From Caenorhabditis remanei (lineage: Eukaryota > Nematoda > Chromadorea > Rhabditida > Rhabditidae), in assembly GCF_010183535.1 (NCBI RefSeq), contig NC_071331.1, forward strand, positions 7,812,001-7,876,000: 64,000 bases of DNA. Direction: 5' to 3'. The position numbers were made by a program, and so were the translations under genes. The notes beneath the pieces were generated by a model. It had not been told where the DNA came from. It ran no database searches and saw only the letters and a program-made list of their open reading frames with translations. Shown here in pieces: positions 1 to 10,486 of this stretch (positions are counted from its first letter, which is position 1; each line of letters opens with the position of its first letter).

Positions 1-302
1 TTGGTAACAAAGATTACTGTATCTGGGAAGTAATATTCAATATGATGCTTCGTGTCTTTTAATATTTAACCTGGCGCACAGTTTCCAAATATTCATTGCA
101 TGAGAATACTGTATCAAGAAGTTTTGAAACTTGAGCAAAAATTGTCGATTATTTCAAGTCCAGGTGGAAATTAGGTTGTTACATTTTTCTACCGAAAAGC
201 GTACCCAGGGAAAGAAATAGGAGGATGATTCAGAAATTCAGAGGGATTCGATAAGCTCTAATAAAATTCGCTTGAAAGTCTTGAAATAAGAGAAACTGTG
301 AT
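1..302. other. Non-coding repeat-derived sequence
   Basis: No gene seen. The first 60 bases match a stretch near 56962-57020 on the same strand, and the reverse complement of a stretch near 62300-62350, so this belongs to the same dispersed repeat as the long introns of the srt array. Confidence 0.5.
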
Positions 303-510
303 ATTACCCATCCGCCGGTGGCTGACCACTCGCTCAAAGTTCGGCCCGGGGTCGCGGAGTGGGTCTCGTTGCGGAATTTCGATTTACGGCGGCTCTTGAC
401 CGTACTTTAGCCATAAAAAAGTTTTATACTACGGTTTTCGCGTCGAGACCCACTTCGAGTCCCCGGGCCGAACTTTGAGCGAGTGGTCAGCCACCGGCGG
501 ATGGGTAATA
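303..510. mobile_element. Palindromic TA-flanked MITE, copy 1
   Basis: About 90 bp at the left end (TATTACCCATCCGCCGG...) is repeated in inverse at the right end (...CCGGCGGATGGGTAATA), leaving a short AT-rich loop. There is no coding capacity. A second, closely similar copy lies at 31461-31670. Both copies end in TA, which fits the TA target duplication of Tc1/mariner-type elements, but no empty site was found to confirm this. Confidence 0.8.
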
Positions 511-894
511 GTTTATTATACAGATTACTGTTTTTACAAAGTTATATCTGATCGAGATTCTCTGGTTTTCCATTAGTTGATTGGTACAATTATGCCTCAC
601 TTTTCACTAGCTAATCAGTCAAATTTGACGCTGAAATTGAGGATTACTGTATCTAGAAAGTCATATTAAATTAAGAGTTTCCGGTTTTTCAGTAAGCATA
701 TTTCGCAATAATGAGTCATTAGAAGAAGCTGCGGTAGCTGGAAAAGTTCCTATTTCTAGGGAATAAGCTAGAAAATCCAAAAAAAAATTACTGTTTCATC
801 ATCATTTATAGTTTTTGCTCATTCTGGAAATGGTACTAGGCAGATTGTGGAGTGTTCTGAAATGCAAATCTCTAAAGATGATAGCTCCGCCCAC
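511..894 (-). other. Minus-strand copy of the array intron repeat
   Basis: No gene seen. Read on the minus strand, roughly 600-780 resembles the repeat found in the srt-array introns (a TTCTAGATACAGTAATCCTC-like core followed by TCAGCGTCAAATTTGACTGATTA). It is an outlying, inverted copy. Confidence 0.5.
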
Positions 895-1175
895 CAGAGC
901 TGTGCGGAAGTAAAATTTTCGAAAAAGGAAGGCGGAAGAAGGAAAAGGAAGTTAATTTTGATAATGACAAATTTGAGGAAATTTTTTCTAGTCATTACTA
1001 AAAACGAATTTCGGCGTTGTTTTCATACAACATTCCATCAAAAATCACCAAAATTATTGTAAACTTTACACGAAAGTCGGAAGTGGCAAAAAAATTTCAA
1101 CGGAAGACGGAAGTGGGAAGTCGGAAATAAAGTTTCTAAAAATGAAGTCGGAAGAAGGAGTTCCGCACATCTCTG
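895..1175. mobile_element. hAT-like MITE with GGAAGT repeats, degenerate
   Basis: The ends are CAGAGCTGTGCGGAAG and its approximate inverse CTTCCG...CACATCTCTG. The interior is degenerate GGAAGTCGGAAG repeats. The ends match the better preserved member at 13865-14364. No matching 8-bp target duplication was seen, so this copy is probably old. Confidence 0.6.
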
Positions 1176-1245
1176 GAGTGTGGTGTGGAGGGACGTTTTG
1201 AAACCGGAAGACAGTTTGTAACACGGGGAATTTCAAAGGAAGGGA

Positions 1246-3689
1246 TCATAGTTGTCCGGAATCCGGATTCCGGAAATTCCGGATTCCGGAATTCCGGGTT
1301 TTTTTTTGACATTCCGGTTCCGGTTCCGGTTCCGGATTCCGGAAAATGAAAATTTTCATTCCGGTTCCGGATTCCGGATTCCGATATTTAAAAAATTTCA
1401 TTCCGATTCCGGATTCCGGATTCCGGTTTTTTGAATTTTTTTTCCGGAATTTCGAATTTTAAATTTAAAATTTTTTTTTGAGTTTTAAAGACAACTGCAT
1501 AACTTCTTTTTCGGTTTTGAACCTCAAAAGTAGTTTTAAGACGCACTCTCCGAGTCGATCGAGCATCGATCAACAGACCATGTTCACCCGAAAAAAGTTG
1601 ACCATCTCCGATTTGTCAATCCTTTTGATCAAAGACACTATCAAGTGTCCTCAGTAAATTGGGGTACTTTTTGGCCAGGTCCGTCACCTGGGTACCTAGA
1701 AAAATCAAAAAATCGATATTTTTCGAAAATTTTTCCTGAAGTAGTTAGCTATGAAATCTCAACGGGAAATTAATGTAGACACTATTTTAAGCATTTTTTG
1801 TGTTTAGAACAAAATTCCAGCTCAACACCTTCATAGTGAAAATTTTGAAAATTCATGAAATTTTCGGGTTTTTTTCATGAAATCGTTTTTATCTCGACAG
1901 TGACACAAGAAGACAGCGTTTTTTATTTAATATTCGGAATCTACATAAAATTTGGTATCGGAAACATGTTGTCCCTACTCGTAACTCGGGGACCAAAGAA
2001 CGGTTTTTGAGGGAAGAATGAGAAAAACTTGGATTTTAATTTTCGAGGTCCTCCGGTAAATCATTTTTGATGTTCCAAAACAAAGGTTTTTTAAATTTTT
2101 TTATTCAGTCATGTCATTTTATTTTATTCCCAACACGATTTTCGATCATACCATAAAATTTTTTTCGAAAAAATTGAATTTTTTGAATTTTTGAAATTTT
2201 TTCCTGAAATGAATCATTTGAACTGAAATATGAAGGATAACTATATAAAATTAAGAGGATATGATTGAAACATAATTTAGGTTTATGAAAAAATTAATTT
2301 CCATCATCGGGTCATCTGCAACGTACGATTTCATGATGAAATTTAGAGAAATGTTCAACTACGGTAGTTGATGCATAGGAACTTTGTACTTGCAACGTTA
2401 TTTGGCAAAGGACTGTGTTGAAAATGACAGAAAACATAAGAAAACTGCAAAAATTGATTAATATAGCGAGAATTTCGAAAAAAAAATTGAAAAAAAACCT
2501 TTTCTGACTTCCAAAAAAGGTCAGACCATTGAACATGTATGAGTCTCTTTTTTTCAATTTTTTTTCGAAATTCTCGCTATATTAATCAATTTTTGCAGTT
2601 TTTTAATGTTTTCTGTCATTTTCAACACAGTCCTTTGCCAAATAACGTTGCAAGTACAAAGTTCCTATGCATCAACTACCGTAGTTGAACATTTCTCTAA
2701 ATTTCATCATGAAATCGTACGTTGCAGATGACCCGATGATGGAAATTAATTTTTTCATAAACCTAAATTATGTTTCAATCATATCCTTTTAGTTTTATAT
2801 TGTTATCCTTCATATTTCAGTTCAAATGATTCATTTCAGGAAAAAATTTCAAAAATTCAAAAAATTCAATTTTTTCGAAAAAAATTTTATGGTATGATCG
2901 AAAATCGTGTTGGGAATAAAATAAAATGACATAATTGAATAAAAAAACTTAAAAAACCTTTGTTTTGGAACATCAAAAATGATTTACCGGAGGACCTCGA
3001 AAATTAAAATCCAAGTTTTTCTCATACTTCCCCCAAAAACCGTTCTTTGGTCCCCGAGTTACGAGTAGGGACAACATGTTTCCGATACCAAATTTCATGT
3101 AGATTTAGATTTTCAAATAAAAAACGCTGTCTTGTCGTGTCACTGCCGAGATAAAAACGATTTCATTTAAAAAACCCGAAAATTTCATATATTTTGAAAA
3201 TTTTCACTATGAAGGTGTTGAGCTGGAATTTTGTTCTAAACACAAAAAATGCTTAAAATAGTGTCTACATTAATTTCCCGTTGAGATTTCATTCCTAACT
3301 CCTTCAGGAAAAATTTTCGAAAAATATCGATTTTTTGATTTTTCTAGGTACCCAGGTGACGGACCTGGCCAAAAAGTACCCCAATTTACTGAGGACACTT
3401 GATAGTGTCTTTGATCAAAAGGATTGACAAATCGGAGATGGTCAACTTTTTTCGGGTGAACATGGGTGATCGAACGAGTCAGAGAGTGCGTCTTAAACTT
3501 TATATATCATTAAAAACACTCGAAAAAATGACTTGGCATTGCAAATTTATCGAATCATTCCGGATTCCGGATTCCGGGTTTTTTCGTCATTCCGGTTCCG
3601 GATTCCGGATTCCGGAAAATTAAAATTTTGATTCTGGTTCCGGATTCCGGATTCCGGTTTTTCGGAAAATGGCATTCCGTACAACTATG
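1246..3689. mobile_element. hAT-like ATTCCGG-repeat MITE carrying a nested TTAA element
   Basis: It is flanked by perfect 8-bp copies of GAAGGGAT (1238-1245 and 3690-3697). The termini are CATAGTTGTCCGGAAT and ATTCCGTACAACTATG, and the sub-terminal sequence is degenerate ATTCCGGATTCCGG on both sides. Related, shorter elements lie at 4742-5101 and 42584-43064. The extra length is a 1.95-kb element inserted at a TTAA (1540-3492). Assignment to hAT rests on the 8-bp duplication and CAGAG-like ends; no transposase is present. Confidence 0.8.
1540..3492. mobile_element. TTAA-flanked 1.95-kb palindromic element
   Basis: It is flanked by TTAA on both sides (1536-1539 and 3493-3496). The termini are GACGCACTCTC and its exact inverse. 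Two arms of about 0.95 kb are near-perfect inverted copies around a loop of roughly 50 bp at 2503-2552. The TTAA duplication is characteristic of piggyBac-type transposition. No transposase is encoded, and the open frames in the arms mirror each other. The homologous unoccupied sequence lies at about 42843-42860 in the sister element. Confidence 0.82.
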
Positions 3690-3697
3690 GAAGGGAT

Positions 3698-4733
3698 CTT
3701 GAAACGTGGAATTATGAGTTCATGCTATTTCTGAATTGAGAACTTTCAATAAACTTTTCAATATGGACGTTTTGAAACAGTGAAAAGTCAAAACCGATTC
3801 ATTTTTAAATGAGATAAATACATTGAAATCGGGACATATTGGAACAAGTAGTTTAGAAACTGAGACGTTTCAAAACCGGAACATTCTGGAACCGTCTCAT
3901 GTTTAGAACATGGTCATTAAGAAACCGGTTGCAAATTTCTCAGTTTTCAAGTGACTTTCAGCATTCATATATCAAAACTTCACGATTTCGACAATTAGTT
4001 TTCGAAAAACTAATTGGTTTTCTAACGTCCCGGTTTCAAAATGGTCGTAATAAAAGTGTTAAAATTCAATTCTAATTAATCTTCTGGATGATTTTTTTGA
4101 TTTACTATTAGTTACAGTACCGTGCACTGTCGGTACTACAAACCTAGGATATGAGTCGTCTGATTCTCAGATTCAGAAACCGAAGCATTCGAAACGTTGT
4201 GGTCGGAAGCCTAATCAGTTTTCAAATGTCCCAGTTTCAAAATGTTTCCAAAAAAAGAGTTAAAAATGAATTTTATTCCGGGGTCAAATTGATTCACTGA
4301 CTTCTTTACTATCATTTAGAGTTCAGAGATATATAATTTTGATCTTTTCAATTGAAAATGACTAGCTTTGAGAGTGTGTCTTGGTATCGTTAAGTAATGC
4401 ACAAAGCGGATATTTTATGAATTATACAGAACAAAAGTAGATCTTCATTTTTGTAGTTGACAACATTTTTGTACGGACACTCCCTAGCAAGTTACATATC
4501 GACAAAGTAATTTCTACATTTTCAGTGCAAATGATTTTTGAGCTGTCCCCTTAAAATGACCATAACTCTCTAGGGAGTGTCCCTACAAAGAAGTTGTCAA
4601 TTACAAAAATGAAGCTCTACTTTTTATCTGCATCGATTCATAAAAATTTTATTTGGTTGGACAATCAGTGATACCGTAATGTCATCTCAAAGTTGGAAAT
4701 TTTCAACTGAAAAATACCAAATTGTATATTTTA
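3698..4733. other. Degenerate GTTTTGAAAC-rich spacer
   Basis: No gene seen. Short inverted and direct variants of GTTTTGAAACCGG / CCGGTTTCAAAAC recur through 3740-4260 and also at about 1190-1225, so the element at 1246-3689 landed inside this tract. Around 4450-4620 there is an imperfect inverted repeat (ACACTCCCTAG...CTAGGGAGTGT). Confidence 0.45.
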
Positions 4734-4741
4734 TTGCACGG

Positions 4742-5101
4742 CAGAGTTGTGCGGAATGACATTTTTCGATTTCCGGAATTTGGAATCCGGAACCGGAATG
4801 ACGAAATAACCCGGAATTTCGGAATCCGGAATGCGGAATAATTAGATAAATTTGCAAGGCCCAGTCATTTTTTCGAGTGTTTTTGATTATAAATAAAGTT
4901 TAAAACTACTGTTGAGGATCAAAACCGAAAAAGAAGTGCTATAGTTGCTTTTTGAAATCAAAAAACAATTTTAAACTTCAACTTCTGGATTCCGGAAAAA
5001 GGAAACTCAAAAACCGGAATCCGGAACCGGAACCGGAATGTCAAAAAAACCCCGGAATTCCGGAATTTCGGAATCCGGAATCTGGATTACGGACAACTCT
5101 G
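4742..5101. mobile_element. hAT-like ATTCCGG-repeat MITE
   Basis: Termini are CAGAGTTGTGCGGAATGAC and ATTACGGACAACTCTG. The flanks TTGCACGG and CTGCACGG match at 7 of 8 bases, which fits a slightly decayed 8-bp target duplication. Inner sequence (about 4830-4985) matches, in reverse orientation, the middle of the 42584-43064 element. It is non-autonomous. Confidence 0.75.
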
Positions 5102-5109
5102 CTGCACGG

Positions 5110-5412
5110 TACTGTATAAGACCAACTACTCATGGGGACTAATGGCAAAAAATACCAAAAGACATTATGATACTGACATGACACAGTATTTTCCAGACAT
5201 CTTTCAGTTAAAAATTATGTTTCAACCTCTCCATGAGTAAAGTTAGTGAATTCTTCACTTCAATCTCCTCCCCGTAGCCGACCTAACTCACTTGCACTTT
5301 TCAATCTTTTCAAGAAACCAGTCCTCATCTCTCAATGTTTTATCATTATTTCTCACTAGATCCGCATCGATATTCACTGATTTCTCATCTGGTTCACTCT
5401 CTGAAATCTCTT
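5110..5412. other. Spacer without recognised gene
   Basis: No convincing coding sequence, RNA gene or transposon end was seen. It lies just beyond the stop codon of the small minus-strand gene model and may include its 3' UTR. Confidence 0.4.
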
Positions 5413-5835
5413 TCAATTATTCTTCGCTCCTGAAATTCCCTCACTTTTATATCTGACTCTCCTCGTCGAGTAACCCGATAAAATGATCTTATTCTGGTGT
5501 TGTTCACTTCCTTTTTCTTTATCAATTTGGAATTTTTGTGATGATTTTTCAGACATTTCTTGAGTCACATCTAGAGTCATTTCCTCTTTTTCAACTTTCT
5601 TTTGAATTCTGTCGTTTCGAGGAGGACTTCGGTTCGCTGAAAATTGTAGCAAGAATATACAGTCGATACAATATTGTGAAAAATAACCCAAAAACAACCT
5701 AGAATTTTTGAAACTGTTTCTGACTTTTGCAGAATAACAAATTCAAAATCACAATAATAATACCTTCAATGATTGCTGAAACTCACAATTCCTGTCACTT
5801 CTCTCCTTGTTTTGATCATTTTTTGAATTAGTCAT
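5413..5835 (-). CDS. Hypothetical small hydrophilic protein (two exons)
   Basis: I do not recognise this protein. The model joins exon 1 (5835-5787, starting MTNSKNDQNK) to exon 2 (5636-5413) across a 150-base intron with a GTGAGT donor and a TTTTCAG acceptor. The join gives 90 residues with no stop. The product is very polar and charged, rich in Lys, Glu, Gln, Ser and Asn, with no signal peptide or membrane segment, and it looks intrinsically disordered. The C-terminal part contains GYSTRRVRYK and ends in GAKNN. In favour of a real gene are good splice signals with matching phase; against it are low complexity and no recognised domain. It may be a fragment of a larger decayed gene. Confidence 0.4.
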
Positions 5836-6452
5836 TCGGTCTCTGTCGTAGAATAGAAATAGTCAGATTTCTTCCAATAGAATACACGTTTAAGATGACA
5901 CGTGGAATGGACGATTTGGGAAAATAAAAATGGGGACACGGGGTGGACACGTACAAATATATTCAGAGAACTTTGGTTTCGAGAGACACGATTTTTACAA
6001 CCGCGCTCTACCGTAAAGATAGAAAATTGTGGGCGAAATTGAGATACTCAGAGAAAAAAGAGACAATTCCTAAGGAGATTTCGGTGGAGCGCACTTGTAG
6101 GTACTGTGCTGAGCAGGTATAATGATATAGAAACAGTTACATTCTTCAGGTTGAAAAATCTAAAACAGTGTTTTTTTTTCTGTTTCAGTATAGAAGTTTA
6201 TAAAATTTCAACATGTACTAAATCAACGGGTCTTCGCCTCTGATATCATTATCTCGAAACAGTGATTTGCGCCTAAAATGGATAATGAAATCAATTTTTA
6301 TTTTCTCTATTTGCATTATCTATGATAATAGCCAGTAAAAGATAACATTTCAACAGGAAGCTAGAACGAATCGTTGCATTTAAGGATGCCGTTTTCACTA
6401 CTAAATACCTGAAACAGAGACTCTTGACTTGCAATTTTCAAGAAAATATTCT
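5836..6452. other. Spacer with a small inverted-repeat element
   Basis: No gene seen. It contains the repeat at 5997-6098, annotated separately. The rest is AT-rich and unremarkable. Confidence 0.4.
5997..6098. repeat. Short inverted repeat, ACAACCGCGCTC ends
   Basis: The left end reads ACAACCGCGCTCTACCG and the right end is the imperfect inverse CGGTGGAGCGCACTTGT. A second diverged copy lies at 28026-28125. The size and ends suggest a small MITE; no clear target duplication was seen. Confidence 0.55.
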
Positions 6453-6682
6453 GCTATTCGTTGATGTGTCGCGGGTCGGGCTAGAAAGGCTTTTTTGGTC
6501 ATTTGCGCGCTTTTTGGCACTTCTTCCCGGATTAACGAATAGCGATCCGGCCCGTATTATATCTGTGACATAGAACTCGTCGAGTTCTACACTTTTGTAT
6601 ATTTTTCAGCTCATAACATTGAGTTTGACGCTAGTTACGAGCCGGCCCGTGTTGGCCCGTTTCGGCCCGGTTTGCAAGTATG
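6453..6682. mobile_element. Truncated GC-rich palindromic MITE (CATACTTG family)
   Basis: The right end is GGCCCGGTTTGCAAGTATG, and the interior matches the right two thirds of the complete element at 61494-61851, including a GAACTCGTCGAGTTCTAC-like core and the AGCTCATAA stretch. The left arm is missing, so no terminal repeat pair or target duplication remains. Confidence 0.7.
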
Positions 6683-6766
6683 AATGTAACCGTAATGTGT
6701 CTATTATATCCCGTTCGAAACTCAAAGTTTTTGCTTTTAGTAAAGATTTACTGAAACAGTTACATA

Positions 6767-6874
6767 CAGTACTTCCCATGAAGAATGCTCCATATGCAGT
6801 TTTTTGAGTACTGTGCTTAAAATTGATAATATTCAACGAAAACTGCAAATGTCCCATTTTTATGACTAGTACTG
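6767..6874. mobile_element. Short Tc1-like MITE
   Basis: CAGTACTTCCCATGAAGAATG at the left is mirrored by CATTTTTATGACTAGTACTG at the right, flanked by TA on both sides (6765-6766 and 6875-6876). It is 108 bp of nearly pure terminal repeat. CAGT ends with a TA duplication are typical of Tc1/mariner elements. A single related end lies at about 10026. Confidence 0.75.
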
Positions 6875-6876
6875 TA

Positions 6877-7379
6877 GTTTAGGACAGCCGGTAGTCATAG
6901 CATTTTTTAGTTGGTTTTAATCGAGATAGCTCGTACCCATTTCTACTATTCATTCTATAACTTCTAACTATTATATAACTCAAATATTCATCGTCATCAG
7001 TCTCTGTGCAATGCAGTTGCGATGTTGGTTTGAATCCTACGACGACCTAGGGGTAGCAGCTGAAAAAGCTGCATAATAGGGTGCACAACTTTATGACCCT
7101 ACTCGGGGTGGGACTTCCAGGTAAAAGCCATGAGCGCGCCAGTTCTGTCTCTTAACATTTCTGTCTGTTTTAGGTAGATTGCAATCTTTATTGGCTGGTA
7201 TACGGGCAAGATCAATTATTCTTCTCAGTAGAGTAGTATTATTTGGCTTTGCAGAGACCGCGACGCGGCACTCTGGGTCGGTCGGGGAAGATAACAATGG
7301 AGAATAGATAGATGTTAATCTTCCCGAAGTGCCGCGTCTACTCATCCTACTCATTTGTATTTCCACTCCTTCTACCGAG
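6877..7379. other. Upstream region of the F-box/FBA_2 gene
   Basis: No gene seen. It includes an imperfect inverted repeat from about 7255 to 7337 (GCGACGCGGCACT... and ...AGTGCCGCGTC). At about 7027-7050 there is a tRNA B-box-like GGTTTGAATCC without a matching A box, which could be a tRNA-derived remnant. Confidence 0.4.
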
Positions 7380-8531
7380 ATGACGACTGCATTTCCTCTT
7401 CTCCGTCTTCCGTACCTTGTACTTATGCCTATCTTGGAACAAATGGAATTCATGGAAAGGTGAGTGAAAACTTATATGACTTATGTTTCCATTACGCTTT
7501 CTTTTTTCAGAATTGTACTCTCGGTTCTCTCCAAACGGGCCAGAATGTTCGTGAAACTTCTGAAAATGAACTGTGGGTATATCATTTTAAGAATCAAGTA
7601 TGGCACCATCGAGATGAAAGTGCTGCTTGATCGCTACAAAGAATTAAAACTAGAAATGTATCCGAGTGGATATTTGGAGTTTAGATATGAGCAGGATGTA
7701 TTCTTATGTAACACAATGAGAGTCCCTCCAATGGACTATGCCGGATGGGTTATGGACGTCCTGCACTGCGATTCGATTCATATGTTCAGAATCGCTGAAA
7801 TATCTCCATGCAATATTTTCCCTCTTCTTGTGAACCTCCCGAAAATTGATTGCGTCGAAGTTCACAACGATTTGTCCGCCGTTTCTCTAGTAAACTCACG
7901 GCTTATAAAAGTTTTGAGAATCGTTTTGCCAGTATCTTCTGTAGTTGCCATTCCCGATTTCTTCCTAAACCTCAAGTATCACCGAGAAATTCTCCAAGGA
8001 AATTTTGACGAATTGAAAATGGAAAATGATTGGAAAAAAAACGTGCCAAATCGCAAAATTAAGTTTTCTCTAAACGATTTGAGGATCACAAACGCTAAGA
8101 CGCTTGAGCTTTTGTACGTCTCTCTTAACGTAAAAGACCTAAACCTCTTTTTCAAGTTGTGGATGAAGAAAAAATGTAATGCTCGACTGGAATACTTGGG
8201 CGTGAGGCAAAAGGGCAATTTCGATAAAGATCTCCTTCTGAAAGGACTCAACGCTGTTCCAGTTCCCATTGAAAGGAATCGAACATTCCGGATTTTGGGG
8301 AAAGTACAACAGCTGCGTTTGGATGAGGAGACTTCCGCCGAATTTGATATAACAAGAGTCGACGGGAGAACAGCAACAATCATATCCAATGGAGATGACA
8401 CTTTTCATTTCTACGTTTGGCCAGAATCTACTAATGATGCAACAAATATTGAGCCAAATCAGTTATCGTTCATGCGTGTATTTTCTTGGTTTTCTTCTTT
8501 TTACAATTCATGTGTTGATCGTTTCAAATAA
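7380..8531 (+). CDS. F-box protein with FBA_2 domain
   Basis: Predicted substrate-recognition subunit of an SCF ubiquitin ligase, from a family greatly expanded in Caenorhabditis. Exon 1 (7380-7459) starts MTTAFPLLRLPYLVLMPI. A 51-bp intron (GTGAGT...TTTTTTCAG) joins it in phase to exon 2 (7511-8531), giving 366 residues. The F-box spans about residues 4-47 and continues across the junction (MEFMER|IVLSVLSKRAR). The FBA_2 region is at about residues 185-260, with the family's NAKTLELL, KDLNLFFKLW and LEYL motifs, followed by LKGLNAVPVP, FDITRVDGR and FYVWPE. Family knowledge: the F-box binds Skp1-like (SKR) proteins and FBA_2 is thought to contact targets. The first exon is too short to show as a long open frame and decides the start. 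The gene looks intact; the target is unknown. Confidence 0.85.
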
Positions 8532-8784
8532 CTGTTTTTTTGCTTGTGAATGCTTTTTCAATTTTTCTTCCAGATGCCGGAATATATCTATCTCTTGTCT
8601 TGTATTTTCAGACCCATTTGTTTTCCTCATTCTTTTTTCATTTTGTTACTTCATTAATTTTCTTATCCATACTGTGTGCTTGCTGATTAATATTTCCTGT
8701 TCCGATTTTTCACGAAAAAAAATTTCAAAAGAAAATTCCTTCAAATTTCATGTAGATTCCGAATCTGGAAAGATCTCATCTTAA
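8532..8784. other. 3' flank of the F-box/FBA_2 gene
   Basis: AT-rich sequence beyond the stop. A plus-strand open frame here overlaps the FBA_2 gene in another frame and has no domain, so it is not called. Confidence 0.4.
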
Positions 8785-9035
8785 CAAATAATCATTTTTT
8801 GAGTTATTAATCGAAAAAATAGAGTAAAAAAGCTTAAATTATTGTACACATTCACATTTTTATTTAATTTTCACTTTTTATTCGAAAACTTTACTTTTTT
8901 CACAAAAATTTCCACAAAGAATTCAAAAACTCAAAATGTTTTTAAAAAATGTTTCAAAACGGGCCGAGCCGGGCCGGGCCGGGCCGAGCCGGGCCGTGAT
9001 TTTTCCTGATTTTGGCCCGGCCCGTGACAAGTCTG
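8785..9035. mobile_element. GC-rich MITE remnant (CAGACTTG family), left-truncated
   Basis: The right end is GGCCCGGCCCGTGACAAGTCTG, with several CGGGCC repeats just inside and a diverged AT-rich interior like that of the complete element at 61859-62136. The left terminal repeat is missing or too degraded to place, so the left limit is approximate. Confidence 0.6.
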
Positions 9036-10486
9036 GAAAATAGGCTTTTCTACAGCCAAAAACCAATGATTTTAGCGAGTTTTATGATTTTTCTCTTGGA
9101 ATTTGGAATATTTGCGAAAAAAATTTACTTCCTACTTCCGACTTCCGTTTTGAAAAAAATCACTTAACTCTGATCCATATCTGATAATGCAATATCAGTA
9201 ATAAGTTAGCGTTGTTGACGAAACAGTCGGAATATTGATTTTCTGAATTTTCTTATTGAGAACCTTAAAAGCAAAACATTTGCTGTTCCAGTACTCTCCT
9301 CCGCCAAATATTTTTTCTGTTTCATACTTTCTATGTATTACTCTCATATTCATTGATCTCCATTAGCAAAAGTCCCAGCACTCTATTGTTACATTTGTTT
9401 GATAAATGTCGGTTAGTCAATGTAATCGTAATGTATTGATTTATGTTTTCTCATAGTTGTATTTCTACATAGTCTTATGGTGACCTTACACCACTTTCCA
9501 TCTGCACATACTCAGAAAAAAACTGGACCTTTCAACAGTGTCATTCGGTGTGAGTGGTTGTTGTTGTGTTTTCCCTAGTTAGTTGATAGTCTCCCACCAC
9601 TTTATTGATTCTTGTAGTTTGTGCATTTGAAAGAGCTTGATCAGTTTTATAAGTGTGTCAAGTTTGATAAGAACCGCACACAGATTGATTGAGATGTGTG
9701 TCCTCTACCGACGCGATTGGGGTATGAACAACTTGAAATATGGTCTGATTGACCGAGAAAAGGCTGTAACTCGGTCGTTATGTTGAATATTGAGGATCTC
9801 TTTGATAGTAATCGGGCCGAAGGCCCTGAAACTCTTGATGACCTGGCAAGCATAGCAGAGCCCGCCGGCAGGCGGGGGACTCTAGTCTCCCACCACTCTA
9901 TTGATTCATGAAGTTTGTCAATAAGACAACCGTGTCATGTCCTCATATTGACTTAAATATTCACGTAAAATCAACTATCGATTTGTTTCTTTTTAGTAAA
10001 AAAAACTTCCTGAAACAGTGACATACAGTACTGGTCATGAAGAATGCGACATTTGCAGTTTTTGGTTGAAAATGTTCAACTTTGTGAGTGTGACACGGCC
10101 TCACTGATAATCTCACAATATGGTTTGTTTTTGGAATGTCTAGGTTAACAATTTCTTGTACAGTCACTTCCTAACAGATTGTCGATGTAAAACAGCTCAA
10201 AAAATTTACGCTTAGCACTGAACAACGATTGTGTGAGTAACCTTGACAATCGATAACTCACTAGTTCATTGTAAGTTCTGTATCTTCCCTATTGTGCAAA
10301 CAAGGGAAGATTCATCTTCACATTTTCTTCCCAGTGCTCGAAAAAGACAGATGCTGATCCTGCGCGCGCGCTTTCTAGGAAAACGCTCATTAGCTGCTCA
10401 CTGTCTCAGTCATTCATTCACTCTTGTCTTTCGTGTCGTCGTTCACCTTCTCCCTTCTTTCCCTCAATTCCCACATTCATTCAGCT
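9036..10486. other. Spacer with a direct repeat and transposon scraps
   Basis: No gene seen. A 35-bp direct repeat beginning TAGTCTCCCACCACT occurs at about 9588 and 9887, bracketing some 265 bp that contain a GGGCCGAAGGCCC hairpin and a CCCGCCGGCAGGCGGG hairpin. A GGAAGT-type relic (about 9126-9175) and a lone Tc1-like end (10026-10063) are also present. The last bases before the SPK gene (CATTCATTCAG at 10474-10484) would make a good trans-splice acceptor. Confidence 0.45.
10026..10063. mobile_element. Solitary Tc1-like terminal repeat
   Basis: CAGTACTGGTCATGAAGAATG preceded by TA matches the terminus of the MITE at 6767-6874. No partner end is visible nearby, so this is a fragment. Confidence 0.5.

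Noticed and set aside
6606..6857. 83-codon minus-strand open frame
   Set aside because: Spans the end of one MITE and nearly all of another; no coding signature.
8389..8784. 131-codon plus-strand open frame rich in Phe and Cys
   Set aside because: Overlaps the end of the F-box/FBA_2 gene in another frame and continues into AT-rich 3' flank; composition reflects poly-T.
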